The notes under the pieces: generated by a model
The model's database searches: none
What the model saw: only the letters and a program-made list of their open reading frames with translations
What the model was told of the DNA's origin: nothing
Assembly: GCF_023704175.1 (NCBI RefSeq)
Contig: NZ_CP084530.1
Coordinates: 980,501 to 1,044,500 of the forward strand
From: Paenibacillus sp. YPG26
GTDB taxonomy: Bacteria > Bacillota > Bacilli > Paenibacillales > Paenibacillaceae
Length of the DNA: 64,000 bases
Direction of reading: 5' to 3'
Made by a program: the position numbers and the translations under genes
Part shown: positions 17,159 to 25,178 of the stretch, one piece after another
Position numbering within the stretch: position 1 is the stretch's first letter
Layout: every line of letters begins with the position of its first letter

Positions 17159-18355
17159 TTGCAAGTAAACTATCGACCCACCCAAGCTGAAATTGATCTG
17201 GATGCGCTGGAAGCCAATTACCTGGCGTTCCGCCGGGCGCTGCCTGAGGGTATGAAGCTTTTGGCCTGTGTCAAAGCTAATGCTTACGGCCATGGAGCAG
17301 TGCAAGTATCCAAGGAAATGCAGCGTCTGGGCGCTGACTATCTGAGCGTGGCATTTCTGGACGAAGCTTTGGAGCTGCGGCAGGCAGGTATAACCATGCC
17401 GATTCTGGTACTGGGATATGTGCCTGTACATGGTATTCGGGCGGCTTGGGAGAACGATGTAACGATTGCCCTGTTCAGTGAAGATGTGCTGACAGCCATT
17501 CAGGAGCTGGAGTCTCACGCATTCCCGCATAAGCTCAAGGTCCACATCAAAGTGGATTCAGGAATGGGAAGGCTGGGGCTGTTACCCGGCGAGCGGCTTA
17601 TCCGATTTGTCGGTGAAGCGATGGCCGTGCCGCATGTGGAGGTAGAAGGTTTATTTACCCACTTTGCAACGGCAGATGAGGAAGATAAAACTTATACACT
17701 GGAGCAGTACCAGCGTTTTCAGGGCGCGTGCGAAGCACTGCGGGAGCAAGGTTATGAGATCCCGATCATACATACGGGCAACAGTGCTGTCGCCGTAGAT
17801 ATGCCGCAGATCTCCTGCGATATGGTTCGTATAGGTATCTCTCTATACGGTCTGTATCCTTCAGATGAGGTCGAGCAGACTAAGGTGAAGCTAAGCCCGG
17901 TATTAACACTGAAAACACAGGTAGTCTTCGTTAAGACGCTGCCCCCGCACTCAGGTGTAAGCTATGGAATACGTTATATAACTGAATCCGAGGAGCTGAT
18001 TGGTACGCTCCCGATCGGTTATGCAGATGGCTATTCACGTATGCTGACGGGGAAAGCGCAGGTTCTGATACGCGGATGCCGCGTTCCTGTCGTTGGAACA
18101 ATCTGCATGGACCAGTGTATGGTATCATTGCAATCTTTTGCCGGTATGGCAGAGGAAATTCAAGCTGGAGAAGAGGTTGTCCTCATAGGTCAGCAGCGCG
18201 GGGAGACGATTACCGCGGGCGAGCTGGCTTCTGAGCTCGGTACCATCCATTACGAGATTATCTGCATGCTAGCTCATCGTATACCGCGGCTCTACACCCG
18301 TTCAGGTGTGCCTGAACTCAAGGTGAATCCGCTGGTTGCATATAGCCAGAATTAA
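17159..18355 (+). CDS. alr: Alanine racemase
   Basis: A 398-residue PLP enzyme that interconverts L- and D-alanine for peptidoglycan. The PLP lysine is in VKANAYGHG near residue 39, the second catalytic base tyrosine in VSYGIRY near residue 270. HIKVDSGMGRLG and GTICMDQCMV are family blocks. I chose the TTG at 17159, because GAAGGTGA lies 6 nt upstream and the protein then begins close to known Alr proteins. An in-frame GTG at 17126 is possible. It lies between ydcC and ndoAI, as in B. subtilis. Confidence 0.95.
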   Translation: MQVNYRPTQAEIDLDALEANYLAFRRALPEGMKLLACVKANAYGHGAVQVSKEMQRLGADYLSVAFLDEALELRQAGITMPILVLGYVPVHGIRAAWENDVTIALFSEDVLTAIQELESHAFPHKLKVHIKVDSGMGRLGLLPGERLIRFVGEAMAVPHVEVEGLFTHFATADEEDKTYTLEQYQRFQGACEALREQGYEIPIIHTGNSAVAVDMPQISCDMVRIGISLYGLYPSDEVEQTKVKLSPVLTLKTQVVFVKTLPPHSGVSYGIRYITESEELIGTLPIGYADGYSRMLTGKAQVLIRGCRVPVVGTICMDQCMVSLQSFAGMAEEIQAGEEVVLIGQQRGETITAGELASELGTIHYEIICMLAHRIPRLYTRSGVPELKVNPLVAYSQN

Positions 18356-18587
18356 CTTTACAACCCTATAATTTTTAACTACATGAAGGAATTGCTGCGG
18401 TCCATCCCGAATATATCAAGTAATTGGAAAATGACAAATGGTATGTACGCCATTGTAGTTTCCGTTTATAATGAAATGCAGCATACTTGATATACAGGGA
18501 GCATATATTCCTTTGTATAAATTTCCTTGGATAATGCTATACTGGTCCTAGGGAAGAAGGTCGAAGGTTTGTGGGGGTGTAAAGTAA

Positions 18588-18869
18588 TTGGCCAATATGC
18601 AGAGCACCAAAAGAATCATGATCAGCTTGCCAGATTATCTTTTGCAAGAGGTGGATGGGATTGTAGCTCTGGAGAATTCCAACCGCAGTGAACTTATTAG
18701 GCAGGCAATGAAGCTCTACTTGAACGAGCGGAAGAAGCGTTATATCCGTGAGTCCATGCAGCGCGGTTACATGGAGATGGCGAAGATTAACCTGACCATG
18801 GCCTCTGAAGCGTTCCATGCGGAGGAAGATGCGGACAGCACTCTGGACCGGCTAGTAAGCGGGGTGTGA
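18588..18869 (+). CDS. ndoAI: Antitoxin EndoAI (ribbon-helix-helix)
   Basis: A 93-residue antitoxin. An RHH DNA-binding region occupies residues about 6-50 ([34 protein letters not shown]). The C-terminal part, with the acidic EEDADST segment, is expected to wrap the toxin. The start is a TTG with GGGGGTG 8 nt upstream. Its stop is 2 bp before the toxin start. It should neutralise EndoA and autoregulate the operon. Confidence 0.93.
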   Translation: MANMQSTKRIMISLPDYLLQEVDGIVALENSNRSELIRQAMKLYLNERKKRYIRESMQRGYMEMAKINLTMASEAFHAEEDADSTLDRLVSGV

Positions 18870-18871
18870 AC

Positions 18872-19222
18872 ATGATCGTGAAGCGCGGTGACGTGTTTTT
18901 TGCTGACCTCTCACCTGTTGTAGGTTCCGAGCAGGGAGGAGTCAGACCGGTGCTGATTATCCAGAACGATATCGGGAACCGTTTCAGCCCAACGGCCATA
19001 GTTGCTGCGATTACGGCTCAAATTCAGAAGGCGAAGCTGCCGACTCATGTTGAGATTGAAGCGGCTACGCACGGGTTTGACCGGGATTCCGTCATTCTAC
19101 TGGAGCAGATACGAACCATTGACAAGCAAAGGCTGACTGACAAGATCACCCATCTGGATGAAGAGACGATGAAGAAGGTGGATGAGTCACTGCTTATCAG
19201 TGTGGGACTGATTGATTTCTAA
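18872..19222 (+). CDS. ndoA: mRNA interferase EndoA (MazF/PemK toxin)
   Basis: A 116-residue MazF-family endoribonuclease that cleaves mRNA at short specific sites. It starts [20 protein letters not shown] and contains [20 protein letters not shown], nearly identical to B. subtilis EndoA, with the catalytic arginine in the GVRP block and the threonine in the FSPT block. The ATG at 18872 gives the same length as B. subtilis; GTG at 18866 is a less likely start. It is co-transcribed with ndoAI. Confidence 0.95.
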   Translation: MIVKRGDVFFADLSPVVGSEQGGVRPVLIIQNDIGNRFSPTAIVAAITAQIQKAKLPTHVEIEAATHGFDRDSVILLEQIRTIDKQRLTDKITHLDEETMKKVDESLLISVGLIDF

Positions 19223-19248
19223 CTAAAACATGACCTGATTGTAAGAGG

Positions 19249-19277
19249 TGCGCCGGGGAGACTTGGGCGCATTTTTT
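19249..19277 (+). terminator. Intrinsic terminator of ndoAI-ndoA
   Basis: TGCGCC and GGCGCA pair across an 11-nt loop and are followed by TTTTTTATTATTT. Confidence 0.85.
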
Positions 19278-19362
19278 ATTATTTGGGCATTAGGCAACTG
19301 GCAATATAGGCTGAAGTTTGTGATAATAAGCTACATATAGTTTAGAGAAAGAGGGATTGGAT

Positions 19363-21573
19363 TTGTCTGACATAGAGACGTTGGTGGAAGGTGCGCCACA
19401 TGTAGTGCAAGCGGAAGAGCAGGAACGGATCGTACAGCAGATTGCGGGGGAGCTGCAAATCTCCGTGAAGCAAATACGCACAACGATCGGGCTGCTGGGT
19501 GAAGGGAATACCATTCCGTTCATCGCCCGCTACCGTAAGGAAATGACGGGAGAGCTGGATGAGAACCAGCTTCGAAATATTGAAGAACGGGCAGCCTATC
19601 TGCGCGGCCTGGAAGAGCGCAAGCGTGAAGTCATCCGGATTATTGATGAGCAGGGCAAGCTTACGAAAGAGCTGGCCGCTGCGATCAAGCAATCAGGCAA
19701 GCTGCAGGAGGTGGAAGACCTCTACCGCCCTTACCGCCAGAAGCGCAAGACGCGTGCGAGCGTGGCGAAGGAGAAGGGGCTTGAGCCCTTGGCTGAGTGG
19801 CTCTTATCCCAGCCCAAGCAGGGTGACCTGCTTGCGGAAGCTGCGGGTTATGTCAGCGAGGATAAGGGAGTGGCATCCGCAGAGGAAGCCGTGCAGGGAG
19901 CTATGGATATTGTGGCTGAGACGCTTGCCGATGATCCTGCGGTTCGGGCCTGGGTACGGAGATATACGTTCGATCATGGCATGATTGATACAGCGGCGAA
20001 GGATGCGGAACAGGAAACGGTCTATGAGATGTACTACAGCTACCGGGAGCTGGCCAAGAAGATGCCGCCTCACCGTATTCTGGCGATTAACCGTGGCGAG
20101 CGTGAGAATATATTGAAGGTCTCGCTTGATGTCCCGGCTGAGCCGGTTCATAAGTATATTGCCGGACAAATTATTAAAGGACGTTCCCCGGTGGAAGCTG
20201 CGCTTCATACAGTAATTGAGGATGCCTATAAGCGGTTGATTGCTCCTTCCATAGAGCGTGAGGTTAGAGCCGAGCTGACAGAGAAGGCCGAGAACCAGGC
20301 CATCTCTATCTTCTCAGGCAACCTTCGCAGTCTGCTTCTGCAGCCTCCGGTGAAGGGCAAGAACGTCCTGGGCGTGGACCCCGCCTACCGGACAGGCTGT
20401 AAGCTTGCCGTCGTCGATGATACGGGCAAGCTGCTGGAGGTGGCGGTGACCTATCCGACACCGCCGCACAACAAGAAGCGCGAAGCTGCCGCCAAGTTCA
20501 ATGAGCTGATTGATAAGTACGCCATCCAGCTCATTGTCATCGGGAACGGAACGGCTTCTCGCGAATCCGAGCAGTTCGTCGCCGAGATCATCGCCGAACG
20601 TGAGGAGCAGGAGCTCGCTTACCTGATCGTCAGCGAGGCCGGGGCAAGCGTCTACTCCGCATCGAAGCTCGCGCAGGAGGAATTCCCGGCGCTCGACGTC
20701 GCGGAGCGGAGCGCGGTCTCTATCGCTCGCCGTGTGCAGGACCCTCTGGCTGAGCTCGTCAAGATCGATCCCAAGGCCATTGGAGTCGGCCAGTACCAGC
20801 ATGATGTCTCCCAGAAGCATCTGGAAGAGAGCCTGAAGACGGTGGTTGAATCCGCGGTTAACCATGTTGGTGTGGATGTGAACACCGCGTCGCCGTCACT
20901 ACTGTCCTATGTCTCTGGTGTTAATGCCACAACGGCGAAGAACATCGTGAAGTTCCGTGAAGAGAACGGCAAGTTCACGAACCGCAAGCAGCTTCAGAAG
21001 GTTCCGCGTCTTGGCGCCAAGACGTATGAGCAGTGCATCGGCTTCATGCGTATCCCTGGGGGAAGCGATCCGCTTGACCGTACACCGATTCACCCGGAAT
21101 CGTATTCAGTGGTCAACCGTCTGCTTAAGGAGCTGAATATCGAGCCGCAGCAGCTGGGCTCCAAGGAAGTCGCTGCCCAGCTGTCGAGTCTCCAGCCTGA
21201 GCCGCTTGCAGAGAGCCTTGGCGTGGGTGTGCCCACACTTAAGGACATTTTGGAGAGCTTGCAGCGTCCGGGGCGGGATCCCCGTGAAGAGCTGCCGCTG
21301 CCAATCTTCCGTACGGATGTGCTGAAGATTGAGGACCTCGTCCCTGGTATGAAGCTGCAGGGTACGGTCCGTAATGTAATTGACTTTGGCGCATTCGTGG
21401 ATATCGGGATCAAGAGCGATGGGCTAGTTCATATTTCGCAGCTCAGCAGCGGTTATGTGAAGCATCCAATGGACATCGTATCCGTGGGTGACAATGTTAC
21501 TGTCTGGGTTCTGAACGTGGATGTGAAGAAAGGCCGGGTCGGCCTGACAATGCGTGAGCCTGAGAAGAACTAG
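19363..21573 (+). CDS. tex: Tex-family RNA-binding transcription accessory protein
   Basis: A 736-residue Tex protein (B. subtilis YdcI type). Order of parts: helical N-terminal region with GNTIPFIARYRKEMTGELDE near residue 50, YqgF-like RNase H fold (about 325-450, VLGVDPAYRTGCKLAVVDD), helix-hairpin-helix region (about 500-560, VNTASPSLLSYVSGVN), and a C-terminal S1 RNA-binding domain (about 650-725, GMKLQGTVRNVIDFGAFVDI). Tex proteins bind nucleic acid and affect transcription and RNA turnover. GAGGG lies 7 nt before the TTG at 19363; a TTG two codons upstream is possible. The tex, cmpA and sprT-like order is as in Bacillus. Confidence 0.95.
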   Translation: MSDIETLVEGAPHVVQAEEQERIVQQIAGELQISVKQIRTTIGLLGEGNTIPFIARYRKEMTGELDENQLRNIEERAAYLRGLEERKREVIRIIDEQGKLTKELAAAIKQSGKLQEVEDLYRPYRQKRKTRASVAKEKGLEPLAEWLLSQPKQGDLLAEAAGYVSEDKGVASAEEAVQGAMDIVAETLADDPAVRAWVRRYTFDHGMIDTAAKDAEQETVYEMYYSYRELAKKMPPHRILAINRGERENILKVSLDVPAEPVHKYIAGQIIKGRSPVEAALHTVIEDAYKRLIAPSIEREVRAELTEKAENQAISIFSGNLRSLLLQPPVKGKNVLGVDPAYRTGCKLAVVDDTGKLLEVAVTYPTPPHNKKREAAAKFNELIDKYAIQLIVIGNGTASRESEQFVAEIIAEREEQELAYLIVSEAGASVYSASKLAQEEFPALDVAERSAVSIARRVQDPLAELVKIDPKAIGVGQYQHDVSQKHLEESLKTVVESAVNHVGVDVNTASPSLLSYVSGVNATTAKNIVKFREENGKFTNRKQLQKVPRLGAKTYEQCIGFMRIPGGSDPLDRTPIHPESYSVVNRLLKELNIEPQQLGSKEVAAQLSSLQPEPLAESLGVGVPTLKDILESLQRPGRDPREELPLPIFRTDVLKIEDLVPGMKLQGTVRNVIDFGAFVDIGIKSDGLVHISQLSSGYVKHPMDIVSVGDNVTVWVLNVDVKKGRVGLTMREPEKN

Positions 21574-21588
21574 AATATAAGCACACAG

Positions 21589-21633
21589 AAGGTTGTCTTC
21601 AGGCAGGTGGTCTGCCGGGGACAGCCTTTTTTG
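21589..21633 (+). terminator. Intrinsic terminator of tex
   Basis: AAGG-TGTC and GGCAG arms pair with CTGCC and GACA-CCTT and are followed by TTTTTTG. Confidence 0.85.
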
Positions 21634-21675
21634 TGATGGTGTGCTTAGCCGCCCTTTGTACCTCTCCCACAAGAC

Positions 21676-21720
21676 AAGAAGCCACCGCTAAGGCCGAAAC
21701 GGCATTAGAGATGGCTTCTT
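21676..21720 (-). terminator. Hairpin downstream of cmpA
   Basis: AAGAAGCCA and TGGCTTCTT form a 9-bp outer stem with an inner GCCG/CGGC pair, 16 bp after the cmpA stop. The T tract is weak. Confidence 0.6.
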
Positions 21721-21735
21721 GGGAGCTGTGGATGA

Positions 21736-21870
21736 CTACAGCTGACCTGCCTTATGGTTGTCTTCGGAACGGTTGTAGTAGAAGAACCAGCACTCGTTCA
21801 GCAGTCTGATCTGGCGCCGGTCCTTCTTGTGAAAAGCCCGCATGATCTGATTACAGAGCCATTTCGGCAA
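21736..21870 (-). CDS. cmpA: Cortex morphogenetic protein CmpA
   Basis: A 44-residue protein on the minus strand. It begins MPKWLCNQIMRAFHKKD, continues RRQIRLLNECWFFY and ends KAGQL. B. subtilis CmpA (37 residues) has the same pattern of a WL start, RAF, then LNQCWFFY. CmpA is a small sporulation checkpoint protein that works with ClpXP to degrade misassembled spore coat base protein SpoIVA. The start is TTG at 21870 with GGAGGGTGA 6 nt upstream. The position after tex matches Bacillus. It is short enough to be missed by automated gene calling. Confidence 0.88.
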   Translation of the reverse strand: MPKWLCNQIMRAFHKKDRRQIRLLNECWFFYYNRSEDNHKAGQL

Positions 21871-21941
21871 AAGGCTCACCCTCCTGTCGGATTCCCTTAA
21901 TATGCATAGCATATGGGGAGAAGCCCGGAAGTGTGCAGGTC

Positions 21942-22301
21942 CTACACCGATTGTTCAGCTTCTTCCTCGTACCACTGCTCGAGCTGGGCCTGAAGAGCGC
22001 GGATCTCGGTGAGCAGCGAAATGAGCGGATAGCTGTTCTCTTTGATCGAAGAGAAAGAAGCTTCCAGAGTGTTGATGTAGTCAAGTCCGCTGGTAATCCG
22101 GCTTGTCTCTTCAAGCAGATCAAGCCGGTCGCACTCGGCAACCGCCTTGGGAAGTGCCGGGATCTGCTCAGCGGTCAGCTTGGCGATCTCCTTATGAAGA
22201 CGAAGGTTCAAAGCGCTTAGCTGATACGCGTAATCCGCAGGCATTTCCACGAATTGCAGTTCATGATTTAATTGTAAAATGACATAACGCATAGTCTGCA
22301 T
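21942..22301 (-). CDS. Hypothetical helical protein
   Basis: A 119-residue soluble protein, mostly helical, beginning MQTMRYVILQLNHELQFVEM. A leucine-rich middle (LSALNLRLHKEIAKLTAEQI) and an acidic C-terminus (QLEQWYEEEAEQSV) suggest a coiled coil. GGAGGG lies about 12 nt upstream, a long spacing. It is upstream of cmpA on the same strand. I do not recognise a functional family; related proteins seem common in Paenibacillus. Confidence 0.65.
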   Translation of the reverse strand: MQTMRYVILQLNHELQFVEMPADYAYQLSALNLRLHKEIAKLTAEQIPALPKAVAECDRLDLLEETSRITSGLDYINTLEASFSSIKENSYPLISLLTEIRALQAQLEQWYEEEAEQSV

Positions 22302-22332
22302 AAATGGGTGACTCCCTCCAAGTGATTCCTAC

Positions 22333-22362
22333 TTGACAGTGTAGCCTAATCAGAAGTTAAAA
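22333..22362 (+). promoter_or_regulatory. Possible promoter for the SprT-like gene
   Basis: TTGACA is followed after 18 nt by TTAAAA, just upstream of the ribosome site. Confidence 0.4.
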
Positions 22363-22389
22363 TTCAAGTACAAAGGAGAGATGATACCT

Positions 22390-22851
22390 GTGACAAACGA
22401 TGAGCTGCAGGCATGGGTAGAAGAGATATCCCTGCACAGCTTTGGCCTGCCGTTTCGGCATAAGGCTTCCTTCAATGCCCGGCTTAGAACGACTGGCGGG
22501 AGATATTTCATGAGAACCCATCATATTGATATCAATCCTCATCAACTTGAAGCCTTTGGAAAAGAGGAAGTCGAGAAGATCATCAAGCATGAGCTGTGCC
22601 ACTATCATCTACATTTAGCCGGAAGAGGCTATCAGCATAAGGATCCCGAGTTCAAAGCCCTGCTTCACCAAGTCAAGGGAAGCCGCTACTGCCAGGCGCT
22701 GCCGGGTACCTCCGGCCGAAGACCGCAGCCATACCGTTATAAGCTCGTCTGCACGCGCTGCCGGACGGAATATTTGCGTAAGCGAAAGGTTGATCCTGGC
22801 CGCTACCGCTGCGGCAGATGCGCCGGGACTTTGAAGATGGCAGAGCTGTAA
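22390..22851 (+). CDS. SprT-like zinc metalloprotein (YdcK type)
   Basis: A 153-residue SprT-family protein. The metal motif HELCHYHLH (HExxH) is near residue 68, and a C-terminal zinc ribbon has CTRC and CGRC pairs near residues 124 and 143. Eukaryotic SprT proteins are DNA-protein crosslink proteases; the role of the bacterial short form is not established. I chose the GTG at 22390, which aligns with the start of B. subtilis YdcK; the ATG at 22381 is only 2 nt from AGGAG. Synteny with tex and cmpA supports the assignment. Confidence 0.88.
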   Translation: MTNDELQAWVEEISLHSFGLPFRHKASFNARLRTTGGRYFMRTHHIDINPHQLEAFGKEEVEKIIKHELCHYHLHLAGRGYQHKDPEFKALLHQVKGSRYCQALPGTSGRRPQPYRYKLVCTRCRTEYLRKRKVDPGRYRCGRCAGTLKMAEL

Positions 22852-22914
22852 TATTCTCAGTAATGATCGCCCGTGATATACTTGAGGTGAATTCAAGAAT
22901 GAGGAGTGATTCCA

Positions 22915-23160
22915 TTGGCCAAATCAAATGCCAAGAAGCAGAGAGACAAGCTGAGCCGTGAAGGCAGACGCAACCCTGAGGCTGGAAGAAGCCTATTTGT
23001 CTTCACAGATATGAGAACAAGGAAGACCAAGACCAAGCATGAGAAAATGTATATGATCAAACATAAGAACCAGGTTTCCGGAGGCGGAGATGAGGGTTCT
23101 TTTTATTTTGGCTGTAACGCAATGCTTTTACAGGATCACTTTTCACTCATTCATGGATAA
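22915..23160 (+). CDS. Small basic hypothetical protein
   Basis: An 81-residue protein. The first 50 residues are very rich in Lys and Arg (AKSNAKKQRDKLSREGRR, RTRKTKTKHEKMYMIKHK), so nucleic-acid binding is possible. The C-terminus, from GGGDEGSFYFG, is less polar. TTG start at 22915 with GAGGAG 8 nt upstream. Proteins with this start are common in Paenibacillus, but I know of no function. Confidence 0.65.
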   Translation: MAKSNAKKQRDKLSREGRRNPEAGRSLFVFTDMRTRKTKTKHEKMYMIKHKNQVSGGGDEGSFYFGCNAMLLQDHFSLIHG

Positions 23161-23287
23161 TTCTCAGGCTCACTTATTTAATTAGCGTTTCAGGCTATCT
23201 GATCTGCAAGGAATGTGAGAGCCTGGCATCGAATATAGAGGACTGTAGTATCAATCAAATGTTACTTACTTGTGGGGGGATTAGAGT

Positions 23288-23590
23288 TTGAGCAAATTCG
23301 GATTATATACAAAATTCACGACTCAGGAAGGTCAACGTGAATCCTTGGTTGAGATGCTGCTTGAAGCCGCAGGCGGGATGGAATCCGTGGAGGGCTGCAT
23401 TCTATATGTCGTCAACACTCCGGATAATGACCCAAATGGCGTATGGGTGACCGAAATATGGATCAGTCCGTCAGCCCATCAAGCATCGCTTATTTTAGAG
23501 GAGGTAAAGGCGCTAATTGAGAAAGCAAAACAGTTGATCACCGGAATAGAGCAAATTAAACTTAGCCCGCTAGGCGGCAAAGGGATTTAG
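23288..23590 (+). CDS. Putative quinol monooxygenase / ABM-domain protein
   Basis: A 100-residue ferredoxin-like ABM-domain protein. It begins MSKFGLYTKFTTQEGQRESL and contains VEGCILYVVNTPDNDPNGVWVTEIW, then HQASL, the usual pattern of YgiN-like small monooxygenases that act as dimers on quinols. The start is TTG at 23288 with GGGGGG 8 nt upstream. It appears monocistronic. Substrate unknown. Confidence 0.8.
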   Translation: MSKFGLYTKFTTQEGQRESLVEMLLEAAGGMESVEGCILYVVNTPDNDPNGVWVTEIWISPSAHQASLILEEVKALIEKAKQLITGIEQIKLSPLGGKGI

Positions 23591-23738
23591 GATGCTTTTT
23601 CACATAAGAAATAACTCGTATGCTCATAAGTGGGCATGTCTTACATATATATGGTAGTGGGAACGACAAGGAACACCCCTGGGGAGAGGAGAACTGGACC
23701 GAAGGAGTATTTTGCGGATGGAATGGAGGAGAGGCACC

Positions 23739-23819
23739 ATGAGTGCTGAACTGCTTATTCAACTGCTCGTGCTCATCATTATGATTATCGGTCTGGATCG
23801 CCACAGAAAGGATTCCTGA
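23739..23819 (+). CDS. 26-residue hydrophobic peptide, candidate small membrane toxin
   Basis: The frame begins MSAELLIQLLVLIIMIIGLD and ends RHRKDS. It has GGAGG then AGAGGCACC before the ATG. One transmembrane segment followed by a charged tail is the layout of type I toxins and of small regulatory membrane peptides. A hairpin (23829-23856) lies just after it. It is too short for most gene callers. Function is unproven; this is a candidate only. Confidence 0.5.
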   Translation: MSAELLIQLLVLIIMIIGLDRHRKDS

Positions 23820-23828
23820 GTTGCCACC

Positions 23829-23856
23829 ACAAAGACCTGGCCTGGGGGCTGGGTCT
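23829..23856 (+). other. Hairpin after the 26-residue ORF
   Basis: AAAGACC and GGTCTTT form a 7-bp stem around a GC-rich 14-nt loop. No T tract follows. Confidence 0.5.
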
Positions 23857-23906
23857 TTCCTGACAAGTTTAAATAATATTTCCATTAAGTTCTTATCCTG
23901 TAATTC

Positions 23907-23935
23907 TTGACTTTGTTAAATCATCATGATAAATT
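23907..23935 (+). promoter_or_regulatory. Promoter of tRNA-Asn/Ser
   Basis: TTGACT, 17 nt, TAAATT; the tRNA-Asn gene starts 22 nt after the -10. Confidence 0.65.
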
Positions 23936-23956
23936 AATTGAAGTATAAATTATTGT

Positions 23957-24032
23957 TCCCTGATAGCTCAGTTGGTAGAGCACTCGACTGTTAATCGAGT
24001 TGTCACAGGTTCGAGTCCTGTTCGGGGAGCCA
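23957..24032 (+). tRNA. tRNA-Asn (GTT)
   Basis: Full cloverleaf with acceptor TCCCTGA/TCGGGGA, anticodon GTT in CTGTTAATC, T loop GGTTCGAGTCC, encoded CCA. Confidence 0.97.
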
Positions 24033-24041
24033 TTTCTATTT

Positions 24042-24133
24042 GGAGAGATACCCAAGTGGCTATAAGGGGACCCTCTGCTAAGGGGTTAGACTGCGTAAGT
24101 GGTGCGAGGGTTCGAATCCCTCTCTCTCCGCCA
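24042..24133 (+). tRNA. tRNA-Ser (GCT)
   Basis: Acceptor GGAGAGA/TCTCTCC, anticodon GCT, long variable arm typical of tRNA-Ser, encoded CCA. It is 9 nt after tRNA-Asn. Confidence 0.97.
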
Positions 24134-24164
24134 TCATTCACATAACATGATCTACATAAGAACA

Positions 24165-24195
24165 GGGGCTTCTGAATTTCAGAAGCCTCTTTTTT
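24165..24195 (+). terminator. Terminator of tRNA-Asn/Ser unit
   Basis: GGCTTCTGA-ATT-TCAGAAGCC followed by TCTTTTTT. Confidence 0.9.
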
Positions 24196-24198
24196 GTG

Positions 24199-24228
24199 GT
24201 CCTAACCGTTGTTGTCCTAACCGTTGTT
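24199..24228. repeat. 15-bp tandem duplication
   Basis: GTCCTAACCGTTGTT occurs twice in direct succession just after the tRNA terminator. Confidence 0.8.
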
Positions 24229-24298
24229 GATATGGCCAATGCTGGAGGACAGATCTTATGCATCCCTTTAACGAAATATTATTTTTGAAAAAAAAAGC

Positions 24299-24327
24299 TT
24301 GCCAGCCTAATTTGTTTTTGATATACT
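24299..24327 (+). promoter_or_regulatory. Promoter of tRNA-Glu
   Basis: TTGCCA, 17 nt, TATACT, ending 45 nt before the tRNA gene. Confidence 0.75.
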
Positions 24328-24371
24328 CATTTTTGTTGTCACACGAGAACGACTTGAAGAAACTTAGATAT

Positions 24372-24446
24372 GGCCCGTTGGTCAAGGGGTTAAGACACCT
24401 CCCTTTCACGGAGGTAACAGGGGTTCGAATCCCCTACGGGTCACCA
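24372..24446 (+). tRNA. tRNA-Glu (TTC)
   Basis: Acceptor GGCCCGT/ACGGGTC, anticodon TTC in CTTTCAC, encoded CCA. Confidence 0.97.
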
Positions 24447-24549
24447 CTTTCATTACAGCTTTAATCGGGGATGAGAACCCATCAGGGTTCGTCGGAGCAT
24501 CAGCTTCGGAAGGAATACATCGCAGTCTCGTTCGAAGAATTCTTAGTGA

Positions 24550-24625
24550 GAGCCATTAGCTCAGTTGGTAGAGCACCTGACTTTTAATCAGGGTGTCGAA
24601 GGTTCGAGTCCTTCATGGCTCACCA
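24550..24625 (+). tRNA. tRNA-Lys (TTT)
   Basis: Acceptor GAGCCAT/ATGGCTC, anticodon TTT in CTTTTAA, encoded CCA. Confidence 0.97.
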
Positions 24626-24639
24626 TTTTAATTTCATAT

Positions 24640-24722
24640 GCGGTCGTGGTGGAATGGCAGACACGCTATCTTGAGGGGGTAGTGGGTGTATACCCGTGGA
24701 GGTTCGAGTCCTCTCGACCGCA
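24640..24722 (+). tRNA. tRNA-Leu (GAG), copy 1
   Basis: Acceptor GCGGTCG/CGACCGC, anticodon stem CTATC/GGTAG around loop TTGAGGG, so anticodon GAG; long variable arm. CCA is not encoded. Confidence 0.95.
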
Positions 24723-24738
24723 TCAATGCTTCAGCCTA

Positions 24739-24773
24739 AGTGAACCTTGTTAACAAGGTTCACTTTTGTTTTT
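24739..24773 (+). terminator. Terminator after tRNA-Lys/Leu
   Basis: A perfect 26-nt palindrome centred on GTTAAC (AGTGAACCTTGTT and its complement) is followed by TTTGTTTTT. Confidence 0.9.
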
Positions 24774-24922
24774 GTACACAGCCAGCTGGTTGTTAAGGAT
24801 TTTTTGAACTGGAACGGACGGACGAAGAGGCGAATGAGTTCATGCGGTTGCTCTTTAAAGTTAACTCAGTCCTGTAGCTTGGGAAGCTTGTTTTAGGTCT
24901 CGTTGCTACATTTAATTTCCAC

Positions 24923-24951
24923 TTTACAATTGTGCTTGGCAGCTATATAAT
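24923..24951 (+). promoter_or_regulatory. Strong promoter of tRNA-Leu copy 2
   Basis: TTTACA, 17 nt, TATAAT, ending 32 nt before the tRNA gene. Confidence 0.8.
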
Positions 24952-24983
24952 ATGAAGTGTTCGCTTGAAAAAGCGGTAGCCAC

Positions 24984-25066
24984 GCGGTCGTGGTGGAATG
25001 GCAGACACGCTATCTTGAGGGGGTAGTGGGTGTATACCCGTGGAGGTTCGAGTCCTCTCGACCGCA
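24984..25066 (+). tRNA. tRNA-Leu (GAG), copy 2
   Basis: The 83 bases match copy 1 by eye throughout. This copy has its own promoter and terminator. CCA is not encoded. Confidence 0.95.
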
Positions 25067-25080
25067 TAACGTATTGAAGG

Positions 25081-25118
25081 AACGGTCTTTCTGCAGATTG
25101 CAGGAAGATCGTTTTTTT
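25081..25118 (+). terminator. Terminator of tRNA-Leu copy 2
   Basis: ACGGTCTTTCTGC pairs with GCAGGAAGATCGT with two wobbles or mismatches, followed by seven T. Confidence 0.85.
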
Positions 25119-25178
25119 GTGCAAATAATAAGCCCCTGCTCTCTTCTCCTTAAGAGATGCGGGGGCTTGTTGTGCAGC

